NCBI GenBank assembly: GCA_025057895.1
Contig: JANXEF010000002.1
Location: 62,001-126,000 of the forward strand
DNA length: 64,000 bases
Source of the DNA: Archaeoglobaceae archaeon
Lineage (GTDB): Archaea; Halobacteriota; Archaeoglobi; Archaeoglobales; Archaeoglobaceae
Reading direction: 5' to 3'
Of this stretch, positions 11,357 through 20,261 are shown in pieces. The number at the start of each line of letters is the position of its first letter. The first letter of the stretch is position 1. The position numbers were made by a program, and so were the translations under genes. Below the pieces are notes generated by a model, which worked only from the letters and a program-made list of their open reading frames with translations, did no database searches and was not told the DNA's origin.

Positions 11357-11898
11357 ATTGCTCTATCAAAGAACGGATTCTTACCCTCAGATGCAATAGG
11401 AATTGCAAAAAGAATATCACTGTTGACAATTCCAAGTTTTTTCACAGCTATTGCTACGCGGTACATTATTCTCGTATCTACTCCAAGCATTGCAGACGTT
11501 TTAACTGCACTTCCCAAGGCTATGCCGAGGTCTACAATTTTAAAAGCACAATTTGGGCCTCTAAACTTTTTATCTTCTCTTTTTGCTCTTTCGAATTCGG
11601 TGCAACTCCTGAAACCACATGCTCCACAGTTAATTCCAAGAGATTTACTTCCTTTTATTCCAAGAACAAGAACACCTTTTGCTTTTCTCAAGCTATTTGC
11701 GTCTCTTAAAAAATCTCTGTCCTCTTCTGCAAGTTCTTCCATTTTCTTTGCAATTTCTTCAGTTTTCTCCCTCCCAATATAAATGATCTCGAGATCATCT
11801 ATTCCCTTAGATTTTGGCGCTGTTCTTGCGCTTTCTGCCATTATAAATGCGCAAATCTTAACAGCTTCGTCGGAAAAATCCCTTTCGTTAAGTACCAT
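11347..11898 (-). CDS. DUF2148 ferredoxin-domain protein
   Basis: This 183-residue protein matches the DUF2148 family, described as containing a ferredoxin-like domain. The N-terminus MVLNERDFSDEAVKICAFIM is followed by ESARTAPKSKG, and a cysteine-rich GINCGACGFRSCTEF cluster-binding segment sits at about residues 88-103, with another Cys in GPNCAFK. Function is unknown. I chose the ATG at 11898 because it gives the usual family N-terminus; an ATG at 11946 would add 16 residues. It lies downstream of cobA on the same strand and could be part of the tetrapyrrole operon. Confidence 0.82.
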   Translation of the reverse strand: MVLNERDFSDEAVKICAFIMAESARTAPKSKGIDDLEIIYIGREKTEEIAKKMEELAEEDRDFLRDANSLRKAKGVLVLGIKGSKSLGINCGACGFRSCTEFERAKREDKKFRGPNCAFKIVDLGIALGSAVKTSAMLGVDTRIMYRVAIAVKKLGIVNSDILFAIPIASEGKNPFFDRAIQR

Positions 11899-11992
11899 GA
11901 AGGATATTATCTCTGAGGTTAATTTTCTTTTCGAGCTCCCTCTCATAAATTTTGGTTCAGCTAGTTAAAAAGCTAAGATGATGAGAATAGCT

Positions 11993-12733
11993 TTAATCTC
12001 TTTTCTCAGGCTTAGAAAGCCCTCTTCGAATTTTTACGACATTACCTATGACTATAACAGCTGGTGGAGAAATTTTTGCTTCTCTTACTTTTTCTACTAT
12101 ATCTCTCAGCTCTCCTTCAATGACTCTTTGCTCACTAGAAAAACCCTTTTCTACGACTGCAACAGGAGTTTTAGGATCTTTTCCATGTTCGATGAGATTG
12201 CTACAGATCTTTTCAATGTTTGAAAGCCCCATTAGAATGACTATTGTTGCATTGAACTTTGCAAGTGCCTCCCAGTTAAGTCTACCCCTACTCTCGTGAC
12301 CCGTGATGAAGACAACTGCTGGGTCGTAGTTTCGATGTGTGATCGGTATACCTGCGACTCCTGGAACTGCGATTGCAGAACTAACTCCAGGTACATATTC
12401 AAAATCTATCCCTTCTTTAGCAAGAAATTCAATTTCCTCCCCTCCTCGACCAAAAACAAATGGATCTCCCCCCTTCAAACGAACTACTTTTTTTCCAGAT
12501 TTTGCAAATTCTACAAGCATTTTGTTAATTTCTTCCTGTTCGAACTTATGTGTGCCCTTTCTTTTTCCGACATTTATGAGTTTTGCTTTTGTTTTCTTTA
12601 GAACTTCAACAACGTCTCCGATGAGATCATCGTATAGAATGACGTCTGCCTCCTCAATAACACTATTAGCCCTTATAGTCAACAGATCTTTTTTTCCAGG
12701 ACCAGCTCCAACGATAAAAACCTTACCTACCAT
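11993..12733 (-). CDS. cobA: Uroporphyrinogen-III C-methyltransferase
   Basis: The enzyme adds two methyl groups from S-adenosylmethionine to uroporphyrinogen III, giving precorrin-2, the branch point to siroheme, cobamides and archaeal heme. The 246-residue product shows FIVGAGPGKKDLLT at the N-terminus, the SAM-site VRLKGGDPFVFGRGGEE and the GVSSAIAVPGVAGIPITHR loop. No HemD or dehydrogenase domain is fused. It overlaps hemC by 11 nt, forming hemL-hemC-cobA. Confidence 0.95.
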   Translation of the reverse strand: MVGKVFIVGAGPGKKDLLTIRANSVIEEADVILYDDLIGDVVEVLKKTKAKLINVGKRKGTHKFEQEEINKMLVEFAKSGKKVVRLKGGDPFVFGRGGEEIEFLAKEGIDFEYVPGVSSAIAVPGVAGIPITHRNYDPAVVFITGHESRGRLNWEALAKFNATIVILMGLSNIEKICSNLIEHGKDPKTPVAVVEKGFSSEQRVIEGELRDIVEKVREAKISPPAVIVIGNVVKIRRGLSKPEKRD

Positions 12734-13580
12734 CTCTTACTCTCCTCGCAATCTCTAAAGCTTCGGTAATAGAATATTTTGAAATTGAGTCTTCAATTCT
12801 AAAATATTTTTCAGCTAAAACTTCGCAGATTACTTTTATTCTTTCTCCTCTTACTTTTGCATAAACTCCAAAAGGGATAGCACAACCAAAACCAAGTTCT
12901 TTTGTAATAATTCTTTCAACCTGTGATTCAATCCAAGTTTTTTCATCGTTCATAAAGGAGACAAGGTTTTCTTCTCCAATCCTTGTGGCAACAGCTATTA
13001 TACCCTGATTTGGAGAAGGTACAATTACTTCTGGTGAAAAACTCTGATAATTGATTTTCAGCCCGAGTCTCTGAATTCCTGTCTCAGCCACGATTATAGC
13101 ATCGTATAGTCCCTCTTTGAGTTTTTTAAGTCTTGTATCTAGGTTCCCTCTGAGATTTTGGAAAGAAATATCCCCACGCAGTCTAGAAAACTGAGCTTTT
13201 CTTCTCAAGCTAGATGTACCTATTTTAGCCCCTTGTTTGAGTTCATCAAATTTTTTTCCATCCCTTGAAATGAGCGCATCGCATGGGCTATCTCTTTTAA
13301 GAACTGCAGATATCTTTGTCCCCTCTACTCTAAAATTTGGGACATCTTTGTAACTGTGAACAGCCACATCAATCTCTCCATTTGCCAAAGCAGTATCGAT
13401 TGCCCTTACAAAGGCTCCAACCCCCTTAAACTCGTGGAGAGGTTTATCTTTCATGATATCCCCAGCAGTCTTTATTATCTTGATCTCAACTTCATGACCC
13501 TCTTTCTCTAACATCTCCACTACCATTTTCGTCTGTGCCAATGCGAGTTTGCTACCCCTGGTACCAATTTTGAGTTTCAT
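12723..13580 (-). CDS. hemC: Hydroxymethylbilane synthase (porphobilinogen deaminase)
   Basis: HemC polymerises four porphobilinogens to hydroxymethylbilane in tetrapyrrole synthesis. The 285-residue product begins MKLKIGTRGSKLALAQT. It keeps the AVHSYKDVP segment (usually AVHSLKDMP), KIGTSSLRRKAQ and FQNLRGNLDTRL, and the dipyrromethane-cofactor cysteine in GFGCAIPFGVYA. Length is normal for archaeal enzymes, with a reduced C-terminal domain. It overlaps hemL by 29 nt and cobA by 11 nt. Confidence 0.96.
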   Translation of the reverse strand: MKLKIGTRGSKLALAQTKMVVEMLEKEGHEVEIKIIKTAGDIMKDKPLHEFKGVGAFVRAIDTALANGEIDVAVHSYKDVPNFRVEGTKISAVLKRDSPCDALISRDGKKFDELKQGAKIGTSSLRRKAQFSRLRGDISFQNLRGNLDTRLKKLKEGLYDAIIVAETGIQRLGLKINYQSFSPEVIVPSPNQGIIAVATRIGEENLVSFMNDEKTWIESQVERIITKELGFGCAIPFGVYAKVRGERIKVICEVLAEKYFRIEDSISKYSITEALEIARRVRDGR

Positions 13581-14823
13581 ATGCTTCGATTATAGCGTTA
13601 AAAGTCTTTTCAATATCCTCTTCGCTATGTGAATCACTCATAAAACAAACTTCGAACTGAGAAGGGGGGAAAAATACTTTTTTCTCGATCAATCTCCAGA
13701 AAAATTTCATATATGCCTCTTTATCAAGTTTTAGAGCTTCTGAATAGTTTTTGGGAGACTTTCCAAAATATATACAAAACATTGAAGCTATTTGAGCTAC
13801 TTCAACTCTTTTGAGACTATCTTTAAGAGCTTCACATAATTTCTCGGCTTTTTTCGCTACTTTATTTACAATTCCTCTTTTTTCGAGGATTTTCAGGGTA
13901 GTGTACCCTGCAAGAAGGCTTATTGGGTTTCCACTGAAAGTACCTGCTTGATAAACGTCCCCTGAAGGAGCAACTCTTTCCATTATCTCTTTTTTACTTC
14001 CGTAAATACCTATCGGGAAACCGCCGCCTGCAATTTTTCCGAGAGTTGTTATATCGGCCTTGACACCGTAGTATTCTTGAGCACCACCCATTGCTATACG
14101 GAAACCTGTTATTATTTCGTCGAAGATCAGCAAAACATCTTTTTCTTGTGTGATCTTTCGAACTTCTCTGAGATAATCCTTATCTGGTATTATAAGCGAA
14201 GAGTTTCCCATAACCGGTTCCATTATAACCGCTGAAACGTCTTCGTTTTTTTCAAGAACGTCTGAAAGTAATTCAAGATCGTTGAATGGAACTTGTAACG
14301 TTTTTTTAACGAAATCTATTGGAATTCCGGCAGAGTTTGGAACTCCAAAAGTCGTCGCCCCACTACCTGCTTTTACGAGTACTGAGTCATGTGATCCGTG
14401 AAAGCTTCCTTCAACTTTAACAATCTTTTCTTTTCCAGTAAAACCTCTTGCAAGCCTTAAAGCAGACATTGTAGCTTCACTTCCAGTATTCACAAATCGG
14501 AGCATTTCGATTGAGGGGTAATACTTTCTTATCAATTTTGCATATTTTATTTCGAGTTCTATTGGTGTTCCGTAAATCCATCCCTCTCTAAGTTTTTTTT
14601 CTATTTCAAATCTTACTTCATCGTTTGCATGTCCTAGAATAAGAGCCCCATAGGCCATGCAGTAATCTATGAACTCATTTCCGTCAACATCATATATTTT
14701 TGATCCTTTTGCTTTTTTTACAAAAAAAGGATGTGGTTTAAAAGCTCTAACAGGGCTGCTTACACCTCCAGGCATGAGATTTAGAGCTTCGTTGTAGAGT
14801 TTTCTTGATCTGTTGAATTTCAT
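13552..14823 (-). CDS. hemL: Glutamate-1-semialdehyde 2,1-aminomutase
   Basis: This PLP enzyme converts glutamate 1-semialdehyde to 5-aminolevulinate in the C5 pathway. The 423-residue product shows the N-terminal MPGGVSSPVRAF, the PLP-pocket segment NTGSEATMSALRLARGFTGK, LIFDEIITGFR, and the Schiff-base Lys in TLGKIAGGGFPIG. It is the first gene of hemL-hemC-cobA. hemA, hemB and hemD are not in this window, so the pathway genes are split in this genome. Confidence 0.96.
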   Translation of the reverse strand: MKFNRSRKLYNEALNLMPGGVSSPVRAFKPHPFFVKKAKGSKIYDVDGNEFIDYCMAYGALILGHANDEVRFEIEKKLREGWIYGTPIELEIKYAKLIRKYYPSIEMLRFVNTGSEATMSALRLARGFTGKEKIVKVEGSFHGSHDSVLVKAGSGATTFGVPNSAGIPIDFVKKTLQVPFNDLELLSDVLEKNEDVSAVIMEPVMGNSSLIIPDKDYLREVRKITQEKDVLLIFDEIITGFRIAMGGAQEYYGVKADITTLGKIAGGGFPIGIYGSKKEIMERVAPSGDVYQAGTFSGNPISLLAGYTTLKILEKRGIVNKVAKKAEKLCEALKDSLKRVEVAQIASMFCIYFGKSPKNYSEALKLDKEAYMKFFWRLIEKKVFFPPSQFEVCFMSDSHSEEDIEKTFNAIIEAYETQNWYQG

Positions 14824-14930
14824 GAAATTCGTTACAATCTGATTTTAAATCTTTTTACCTAGTTGTGGATAAAAATAAAAACTAATTCTAAACAGATCTC
14901 CTCCTAACGAAATACTAATTAAATGTTTAG

Positions 14931-15674
14931 ATGAATTTTTTTATGATCGAAGACAGTCTGAGAGAAGTCGTGAGGAAGAAGATCATAGAAATCCTTGAAA
15001 GCAGATTGGGCAGGGATATTGCGGTAGAAATTGAAGGGAAGATGAATCACGATGAGAGGGGAAGAATTCTGAAAGAGTACGAAAAAAGAGGACATTTACC
15101 TGAAGAAACGTATAATTTCCTCCTTTCAAAGTATCATTTCAAGGATTTGACTTCCATCGTTTTTGGAATCTCCTCTGACATTCAAGTTTTTCCGAAGATA
15201 ATGAAATCTATGATTGGAAGTGGTAAGTTTGGGGTAAAGGGACTAAGAAAGCATGTTAGAGAACTCGGTTATTCGGAAGATAAGTTCGAAGAAATTCTCC
15301 AGGCTATTTATTTGGAGATTAGAAAGCGTTCAAGATATCCAGAATATAAAAAACTTCTTGCAGTTTCTTCTTTTGAAATTGGCGTTTTTTATCTCGAATT
15401 TGACTATGAAAAGGCTGAGGAGTTTTTGCTTGAGGCTCATGAGTTAAGATCAAATCTCGATGAAAACAACAAAATAAGACTTTTTGATAATTTAGTTCGA
15501 CTTGGGACCCAATATAACCATGTAAAAAATATTGAAAAAGGGAAAATCATCTTTGATAAAGCCTTGGAAATTATGAAAGAGATTGATTTATCCCAAATTG
15601 ATCCTAGAACTGTTAATGCATTGAAAGAGCTGGAAAAAAGGATTGACGAATCTTGTGAAAATATATCGATTTAA
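14931..15674 (+). CDS. Uncharacterised helical protein with TPR-like repeats
   Basis: I do not recognise this 247-residue protein. It is predicted almost all helical. The C-terminal half (about 140-225) has TPR-like helix pairs (SFEIGVFYLEFDYEKAEEFLL and GKIIFDKALEIMKEI). The N-terminal half is charged and has no signal peptide or membrane segment. ATG codons at 14931 and 14943 are both possible starts. It stands alone, divergent from hemL and convergent with the peroxiredoxin. A protein-protein interaction role is only an inference from the repeats. Confidence 0.65.
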   Translation: MNFFMIEDSLREVVRKKIIEILESRLGRDIAVEIEGKMNHDERGRILKEYEKRGHLPEETYNFLLSKYHFKDLTSIVFGISSDIQVFPKIMKSMIGSGKFGVKGLRKHVRELGYSEDKFEEILQAIYLEIRKRSRYPEYKKLLAVSSFEIGVFYLEFDYEKAEEFLLEAHELRSNLDENNKIRLFDNLVRLGTQYNHVKNIEKGKIIFDKALEIMKEIDLSQIDPRTVNALKELEKRIDESCENISI

Positions 15675-15681
15675 AAATATG

Positions 15682-16326
15682 TTAAACACTCTTGTATACA
15701 AACCACCAATCGTAGCCCTCGAGTTCACCTTTTTTTATCTTTTCCAGTCTCTCCATTGCATCTTTGATGTTTCTTGCAGGAGGAATTATTACTTTATTTC
15801 CAATTAACTCATTATTTGGCCAGTTTGCAGGAATTGCAATACCTTTAGTATCGCTCAGTTGCAGTGCTTTTACAGCGCGCAGAATTTCATCTATGTTCCT
15901 GCCGACTTCTTGAGGATAGTAAAGGATTAATCTGACGATTCCATTTGGATCGACTACGAATACAGCTCTAACTGTATTCGTACCTTTTGCTAGATGGATC
16001 AGCCCCATTTTCTTTGAAACCTCTCCTAAATCATCCGCTATAATTGGAAACTCGATCTTGATACCAATTCTCTCTTTTATCCATTCAACCCACTTTATGT
16101 GGCTAAAAGTCTGATCAACGCTGAGTCCTATTAATTCACAGTTAATCTTTTTGAATTCTTCGAATTTCTTCTGAAAAGCGACGAATTCTGTAGTACAGAC
16201 TGGAGTAAAATCTGCAGGATGTGCAAACAAAATGAACCACTTTCCCTTATACTGTTCTGGTAATTTTAATTCTCCATGAGTGCTCTTCACTACCATTTCC
16301 GGAAACTTTTCTCCCAACAGTACCAT
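15682..16326 (-). CDS. Peroxiredoxin (Prx6-type)
   Basis: This 214-residue thiol peroxidase reduces H2O2 and organic peroxides. The peroxidatic Cys is in [15 protein letters not shown] at about residue 46, with the supporting Thr and the Arg downstream in [13 protein letters not shown]. The long C-terminal domain ending DWWFVYKSV is typical of archaeal Prx6 enzymes. A longer reading starts at TTG; the ATG at 16326 is preceded by GGTGAG and gives the family N-terminus ([11 protein letters not shown]). It is divergent from an Lrp-type regulator across 93 bp containing two perfect inverted repeats, suggesting control by that regulator. Confidence 0.94.
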   Translation of the reverse strand: MVLLGEKFPEMVVKSTHGELKLPEQYKGKWFILFAHPADFTPVCTTEFVAFQKKFEEFKKINCELIGLSVDQTFSHIKWVEWIKERIGIKIEFPIIADDLGEVSKKMGLIHLAKGTNTVRAVFVVDPNGIVRLILYYPQEVGRNIDEILRAVKALQLSDTKGIAIPANWPNNELIGNKVIIPPARNIKDAMERLEKIKKGELEGYDWWFVYKSV

Positions 16327-16332
16327 GTTCTC

Positions 16333-16348
16333 ACCAATCAAAATTGGT
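16333..16348. promoter_or_regulatory. Inverted repeat ACCAAT-N4-ATTGGT near the prx transcription start
   Basis: A perfect 6-bp inverted repeat with a 4-nt spacer lies between the prx TATA-like element (about 16354-16363) and its ATG. This is where a repressor would block initiation. Candidate operator for the adjacent Lrp-type protein. Confidence 0.45.
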
Positions 16349-16370
16349 TTTTTGATATATAACTTTTTCT

Positions 16371-16383
16371 TTCGAAAATCGAA
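16371..16383. promoter_or_regulatory. Inverted repeat TTCGA-AAA-TCGAA between prx and lrp promoters
   Basis: This perfect 5-bp inverted repeat with a 3-nt spacer lies directly upstream of the lrp TATA box and upstream of the prx TATA box. Archaeal Lrp proteins often bind short palindromes of this kind. Function is inferred from position only. Confidence 0.45.
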
Positions 16384-16389
16384 CCAAAA

Positions 16390-16399
16390 TTTATATAAA
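16390..16399 (+). promoter_or_regulatory. TATA box of the Lrp-type regulator gene
   Basis: TTTATATAAA is centred about 25 nt before the ATG at 16420, the spacing of a leaderless archaeal transcript. Confidence 0.65.
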
Positions 16400-16419
16400 C
16401 AAGAATAAAAGTAGTTGTA

Positions 16420-16842
16420 ATGAATAAAAAGAATAAAGATATAAAAATTGTGATTGAACTCATCAAGAACGGAAGAGTAAAGAAAACTGAACTCGCAAAA
16501 ATGCTTAACGTAACGGAAACGGCGATTAGAAAAAGAATCGAAAAAATGGAAAAAAATAAAACTATTCTTGGTTATAAGGCAATTGTTGACTTTAAAAAAC
16601 TCAATCTCTTTTCATCACTCACAGGAATTGATGTCGAACCGGAGCACCTTTGGCGTGTTGTTGAGATTATTAGAAAGATGAATAACGTGAGCGCAGCTTA
16701 TCTAACTTCTGGTGATCATGTAATTATAATAGAAGTCATCTGCGATTCTGTGGATTCTTTGATCTCTTTCCACGAAAATCTTTCGAAAATCGAAGGTGTT
16801 AAAAGAGTTTGCCCCTCTATGGTCTTAGAAGTTGTGAAATAG
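16420..16842 (+). CDS. Lrp/AsnC-family transcriptional regulator
   Basis: The 140-residue protein has an N-terminal winged helix-turn-helix ([20 protein letters not shown], residues about 20-40) and a C-terminal RAM-type ferredoxin-like domain (about 65-138). RAM domains form dimers or octamers and may bind amino acids. The gene faces the peroxiredoxin gene, and the shared intergenic region holds two inverted repeats, so control of prx and itself is plausible. The Gly-rich ligand loop of amino-acid sensors is not obvious ([11 protein letters not shown]), so the effector is unknown. Confidence 0.9.
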   Translation: MNKKNKDIKIVIELIKNGRVKKTELAKMLNVTETAIRKRIEKMEKNKTILGYKAIVDFKKLNLFSSLTGIDVEPEHLWRVVEIIRKMNNVSAAYLTSGDHVIIIEVICDSVDSLISFHENLSKIEGVKRVCPSMVLEVVK

Positions 16843-17025
16843 TGTAGAAGGCAAATTTATGGAAAAAATTCAATGAGATCTAATGCGAATATTGATCTAA
16901 GTTTCTGCGAAACTCCAGTTCAATTTTAATTAATTTATAATTTCCTAGATCATGCTGTTATTTTTTCTTTTTTAACTTCACTTCGAAAGATTTAAAAAAA
17001 GCTCTTAGATAATGGAAAAGGAGAT

Positions 17026-17802
17026 ATGATTCTGCTTACAAATGACGACGGAATTTACTCTGCTGGATTGAGAGCTGCGCATGAAACGCTTAACGAAATA
17101 GATGAAGTTGTAATCGTAGCCCCTATCACACAGATGAGTGCGGTTGGTAGGAGTATTTCAATAATGCAACCTGTAAGGATTTACGAAATGAAAATAAATG
17201 ATAATAGAGCTTATGCTATCGATGGGACTCCAACAGATGCTGTTATACTTGGAATCTATGAGATAATTGGTAGAATACCTGAGCTAACTGTGTGTGGAAT
17301 AAATCTAGGTGAAAATTTATCTACAGAAGCTGTAACAACATCTGGAACTGTTTGTTCAGCACTCGAGGCTGCGACTCAAGGAAGCAAAGCTATAGCAATT
17401 TCGATGGAGATGCATGAAAAAGATAAGTTCGAGCCAACTTGTGAGCATGATTTTGAAGATGCAAAAAGAGTTCTCAGATGGATAGTAAAAAAGATTCTTA
17501 AAACTGGTCTTCCAGATTGTGTCGATGTCGTAAACGTGAATGTTCCAAAGAAGTTCAATGGAAAAATAAAGATAACAAGGCTAGCGAGAAAGATGTATGA
17601 GACAAGAGTTGAGAAAAGAATTGATCCCAGAGGGAGAGAGTATTACTGGATCCATGGAATTGAAGTTGAAAATGCTGAAGAGGGGACTGATATTCACGCT
17701 TTGCGAAACGGTTTTGTTTCTATAACCCCGATTTCTTTAAATACAATATCTTTTAAAAATCTAGAGGTTTGGAGAGATGAATGGGAAAATCAACGCTTCT
17801 AA
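17026..17802 (+). CDS. surE: 5'/3'-nucleotidase SurE
   Basis: SurE is a metal-dependent phosphatase that removes phosphate from nucleoside monophosphates. The 258-residue product has the N-terminal metal-site LLTNDDGIYSAG, the VVAPITQMSAVGRSIS segment, and GTPTDAVILG with the later SGINxG-type stretch here read as CGINLGENL. A TSGTVCSALEA loop follows. A GGAGAT ribosome site sits just before the ATG. The 3' end overlaps rpiA by 26 nt, so the two are likely co-transcribed; both act on sugar- or nucleotide-phosphate pools. Confidence 0.95.
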   Translation: MILLTNDDGIYSAGLRAAHETLNEIDEVVIVAPITQMSAVGRSISIMQPVRIYEMKINDNRAYAIDGTPTDAVILGIYEIIGRIPELTVCGINLGENLSTEAVTTSGTVCSALEAATQGSKAIAISMEMHEKDKFEPTCEHDFEDAKRVLRWIVKKILKTGLPDCVDVVNVNVPKKFNGKIKITRLARKMYETRVEKRIDPRGREYYWIHGIEVENAEEGTDIHALRNGFVSITPISLNTISFKNLEVWRDEWENQRF

Positions 17803-18454
17803 GCTTGCTCTCGAGCTTATAAAAGATGGTATAACTTTGGGCATAGGTTCCGGGACTACTGTTGAGATTTTTTTAAACCTACTCGGTGAAAAGATAAGAA
17901 AAGAGGGATTGACCGTTTATGGGATTCCGAGCAGTTACCAGGCGATGATGACAGCAATAAAGAATGGAATCAAGACTGTAGATTTTGCAGAGAAGGAGCC
18001 GGATATATGTATAGATGGTGCAGATCAAGTCGATGCTGAACTTAACTGCATCAAAGGCGCAGGAGGTGCGATGATGAGGGAAAAAATAGTCGCTTTTGCA
18101 AGTAGAAGAGTCATAATCATAGTTGATGAATCTAAACTTTCGGAGAAACTTACAGCTAAAGTTCCAGTAGAGATTTTACCATTTGCGTATGGCTATGTTT
18201 TCCGAAAACTTTCCGATATTTGTAAACCAAAGCTCAGAGAGGGCAATGGAAAAGTTGGACCGGTTATTACAGATAACGGTAATTTTATCCTTGATTGTGA
18301 TTTTGGAACAATTGAAAGTCCTGAAGAAGTTGAAAGGAGAATTAAATCAATTCCAGGAGTTCTTGAAACGGGTATATTTCCATCTAAGGTCATAAGCGCT
18401 ATAATAGTTGGAAGTCACAAATGTGCAAGGATGATCGAAAATATTCATAAGTAG
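17777..18454 (+). CDS. rpiA: Ribose-5-phosphate isomerase A
   Basis: RpiA interconverts ribulose 5-phosphate and ribose 5-phosphate. The 225-residue product shows LGIGSGTTVEIFL, the active-site IDGADQVDAELNCIKGAGGAMMREK with its Asp and Lys residues, and VDESKLSEKL. Length is normal for the family. It overlaps surE by 26 nt at the start and ABCE1 by 10 nt at the convergent 3' end. Confidence 0.95.
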   Translation: MNGKINASKLALELIKDGITLGIGSGTTVEIFLNLLGEKIRKEGLTVYGIPSSYQAMMTAIKNGIKTVDFAEKEPDICIDGADQVDAELNCIKGAGGAMMREKIVAFASRRVIIIVDESKLSEKLTAKVPVEILPFAYGYVFRKLSDICKPKLREGNGKVGPVITDNGNFILDCDFGTIESPEEVERRIKSIPGVLETGIFPSKVISAIIVGSHKCARMIENIHK

Positions 18455-20199
18455 TAATAATACTCTCCGACTGCCTTCTGCTCCCTATCTAATCTTGAGT
18501 CGAGTTTGTTCACTCTTGGTCTTTTTGTTTCCTCATCTCTTCTAAAAGTAATTCCAAGTTTCGAAAGAAAAGTGTTCATACCCTCTCTCATTCCTTTAGC
18601 TCTTTTTGCAAAACCTTCTTTTCCAGGTTCACCTTCGAAAAGTATAAGTCTATCACTGACCATATCGATAAAGTAGATGTCATGATCGACGACAAGAACG
18701 CTCTTCGAGTTGTTGAGAGCAAATCTCCTTATAACTCTCGCTGCTTCACTTCTCTGTTCAACATCCAAATGAGCTGTTGGCTCATCTAGTAAGTAAAGAT
18801 CCGCTTCTCTCAAAAGACACGCAGATATTGCAACTCTTTGTAATTCTCCTCCACTAAGTTCTGAGATTTTATGATCCATTAGGTCTTCAAGTGATAGAGG
18901 TTTTAGAATTTCAGTTTTGATATAAGAGGAGTGGATCATAGGGTTTATTTTTCTAAGGAAAACTTCTACCTTCTCCTCGATATCTCCTTTCACATATTGT
19001 GGTTTATAACTGACTTTCAGATCTAGCTTAAGCTTATTCTCATCATCCTGTAGAACCCCAGCTAGAACTTTTACAAAAGTAGATTTTCCAATCGCATTTG
19101 CCCCAACGATTCCAAGTACTTCTCCGACTCTTATGTCTCCTCCTTCAACTATAATTCTAAAACCATTCAAAGATTTTTTAAAGGCTGGATATTGTAAGAG
19201 TATTTTATCAGAAACGCCCTCTCGTGGTTGCAGTACTTCGAATTCTATACTTCTCTCTCTTATTCTAATATTTTCATCCGTAAGATAGCCTGAGAGATAC
19301 TGGTTTATTCCAACTCTTGCTGACTTCGGATTTGTGAAAACCCCGTAAACTCCTGGGACCCCGTAGGTTATATGAACATAATCTGCAAGCATATCAAGAA
19401 TTGCTAGATCGTGTTCAACTATCATGACTGTTTTCTGCTTTGCCAACTCCTTTATAACTTTTGTAACTGCAGTTCTTTGATAAATATCCAAATAAGGAGT
19501 AATCTCGTCGAAAAAGTATAATTCAGCATTTTTCATATAACAAACAGCTATTGCAACTCTTTGCAACTCTCCACCACTCAGATCCGATATATTTCTGTTT
19601 AGTGCACTTTTAAGATTTAGTCTCTCTATTGTAATGTCAAAAATATCTCTTTCGTCGAATTTTTCTAGTAAATCCTTTGTTTTACCTTTAAACACTTTTG
19701 GAATCGTCTCGATATACTGTGGTTTGATGCTCACCTTTATTTTTCCATCTCTGAGCTTTTGCAAGTAATCCATTATTTCGGTACCAGAGAATCGATCTAT
19801 AACTTCATCCCAATCAGCCGAGCTTTTTCCAAGATTTGGTTTCAGTTGTCCAGAGAGAATTTTAACTGCAGTGCTCTTTCCAGTTCCGTTTGCACCAATT
19901 ATTCCAACTACTGCTCCAATTCTAGGTACTGGGAGATTGTATAGAACAAAACCATTTTCACCATATCGATGAATCTCTTTTCCTTCTAACCTTTCGGGTA
20001 GACCGACTATATGAATTGCTTTCATTGGACATTTTTTGATGCAGATTCCGCAGCCGACGCAGAGTTTTTCCGATATTATTGCCTTTTCGGCGATTACAAC
20101 TGTCTCATCTCCAGTTCTAACTTTTGGACAATATTTCAAGCACTCTTGCCCACATTTTTTCGGTTGACATCTCTCTTTATCGATCACAGCAATTCGCAT
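18445..20199 (-). CDS. abce1: ABCE1/Rli1 ribosome-recycling ATPase
   Basis: ABCE1 splits post-termination ribosomes. The 584-residue product starts with a two-cluster iron-sulfur domain (KERCQPKKCGQECLKYCP and CVGCGICIKKCP), followed by two ABC ATPase domains. The first has Walker A GANGTGKST, signature LSGGELQRVAIA and Walker B FFDEITPYLD. The second has GANAIGKST, LSGGELQRVAIS and LLDEPTAHLD. The ABCE hinge and tail are present. It is divergent from the RibBA-like gene across 62 bp and may share its AT-rich TATA element. Confidence 0.97.
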   Translation of the reverse strand: MRIAVIDKERCQPKKCGQECLKYCPKVRTGDETVVIAEKAIISEKLCVGCGICIKKCPMKAIHIVGLPERLEGKEIHRYGENGFVLYNLPVPRIGAVVGIIGANGTGKSTAVKILSGQLKPNLGKSSADWDEVIDRFSGTEIMDYLQKLRDGKIKVSIKPQYIETIPKVFKGKTKDLLEKFDERDIFDITIERLNLKSALNRNISDLSGGELQRVAIAVCYMKNAELYFFDEITPYLDIYQRTAVTKVIKELAKQKTVMIVEHDLAILDMLADYVHITYGVPGVYGVFTNPKSARVGINQYLSGYLTDENIRIRERSIEFEVLQPREGVSDKILLQYPAFKKSLNGFRIIVEGGDIRVGEVLGIVGANAIGKSTFVKVLAGVLQDDENKLKLDLKVSYKPQYVKGDIEEKVEVFLRKINPMIHSSYIKTEILKPLSLEDLMDHKISELSGGELQRVAISACLLREADLYLLDEPTAHLDVEQRSEAARVIRRFALNNSKSVLVVDHDIYFIDMVSDRLILFEGEPGKEGFAKRAKGMREGMNTFLSKLGITFRRDEETKRPRVNKLDSRLDREQKAVGEYYYYL

Positions 20200-20229
20200 C
20201 CCTATTGCAAAGGATTGCTGAGTATAAGA

Positions 20230-20241
20230 ATATTTATATTG
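20230..20241. promoter_or_regulatory. AT-rich element usable as TATA box in both directions (ABCE1 / ribBA-like)
   Basis: ATATTTATATTG lies 26 nt before the RibBA-like ATG. Read on the other strand (CAATATAAATAT) it lies about 37 nt before the ABCE1 ATG. It is the only TATA-like sequence in the 62-bp divergent gap. Confidence 0.5.
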
Positions 20242-20261
20242 CTCTCCATGATCTTGGAGCT

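Noticed and set aside
20124-20261. 5' extension of the RibBA-like frame
   Set aside because: Would run 76 nt into the ABCE1 coding region, and the TATA box at 20230-20241 would lie inside it.
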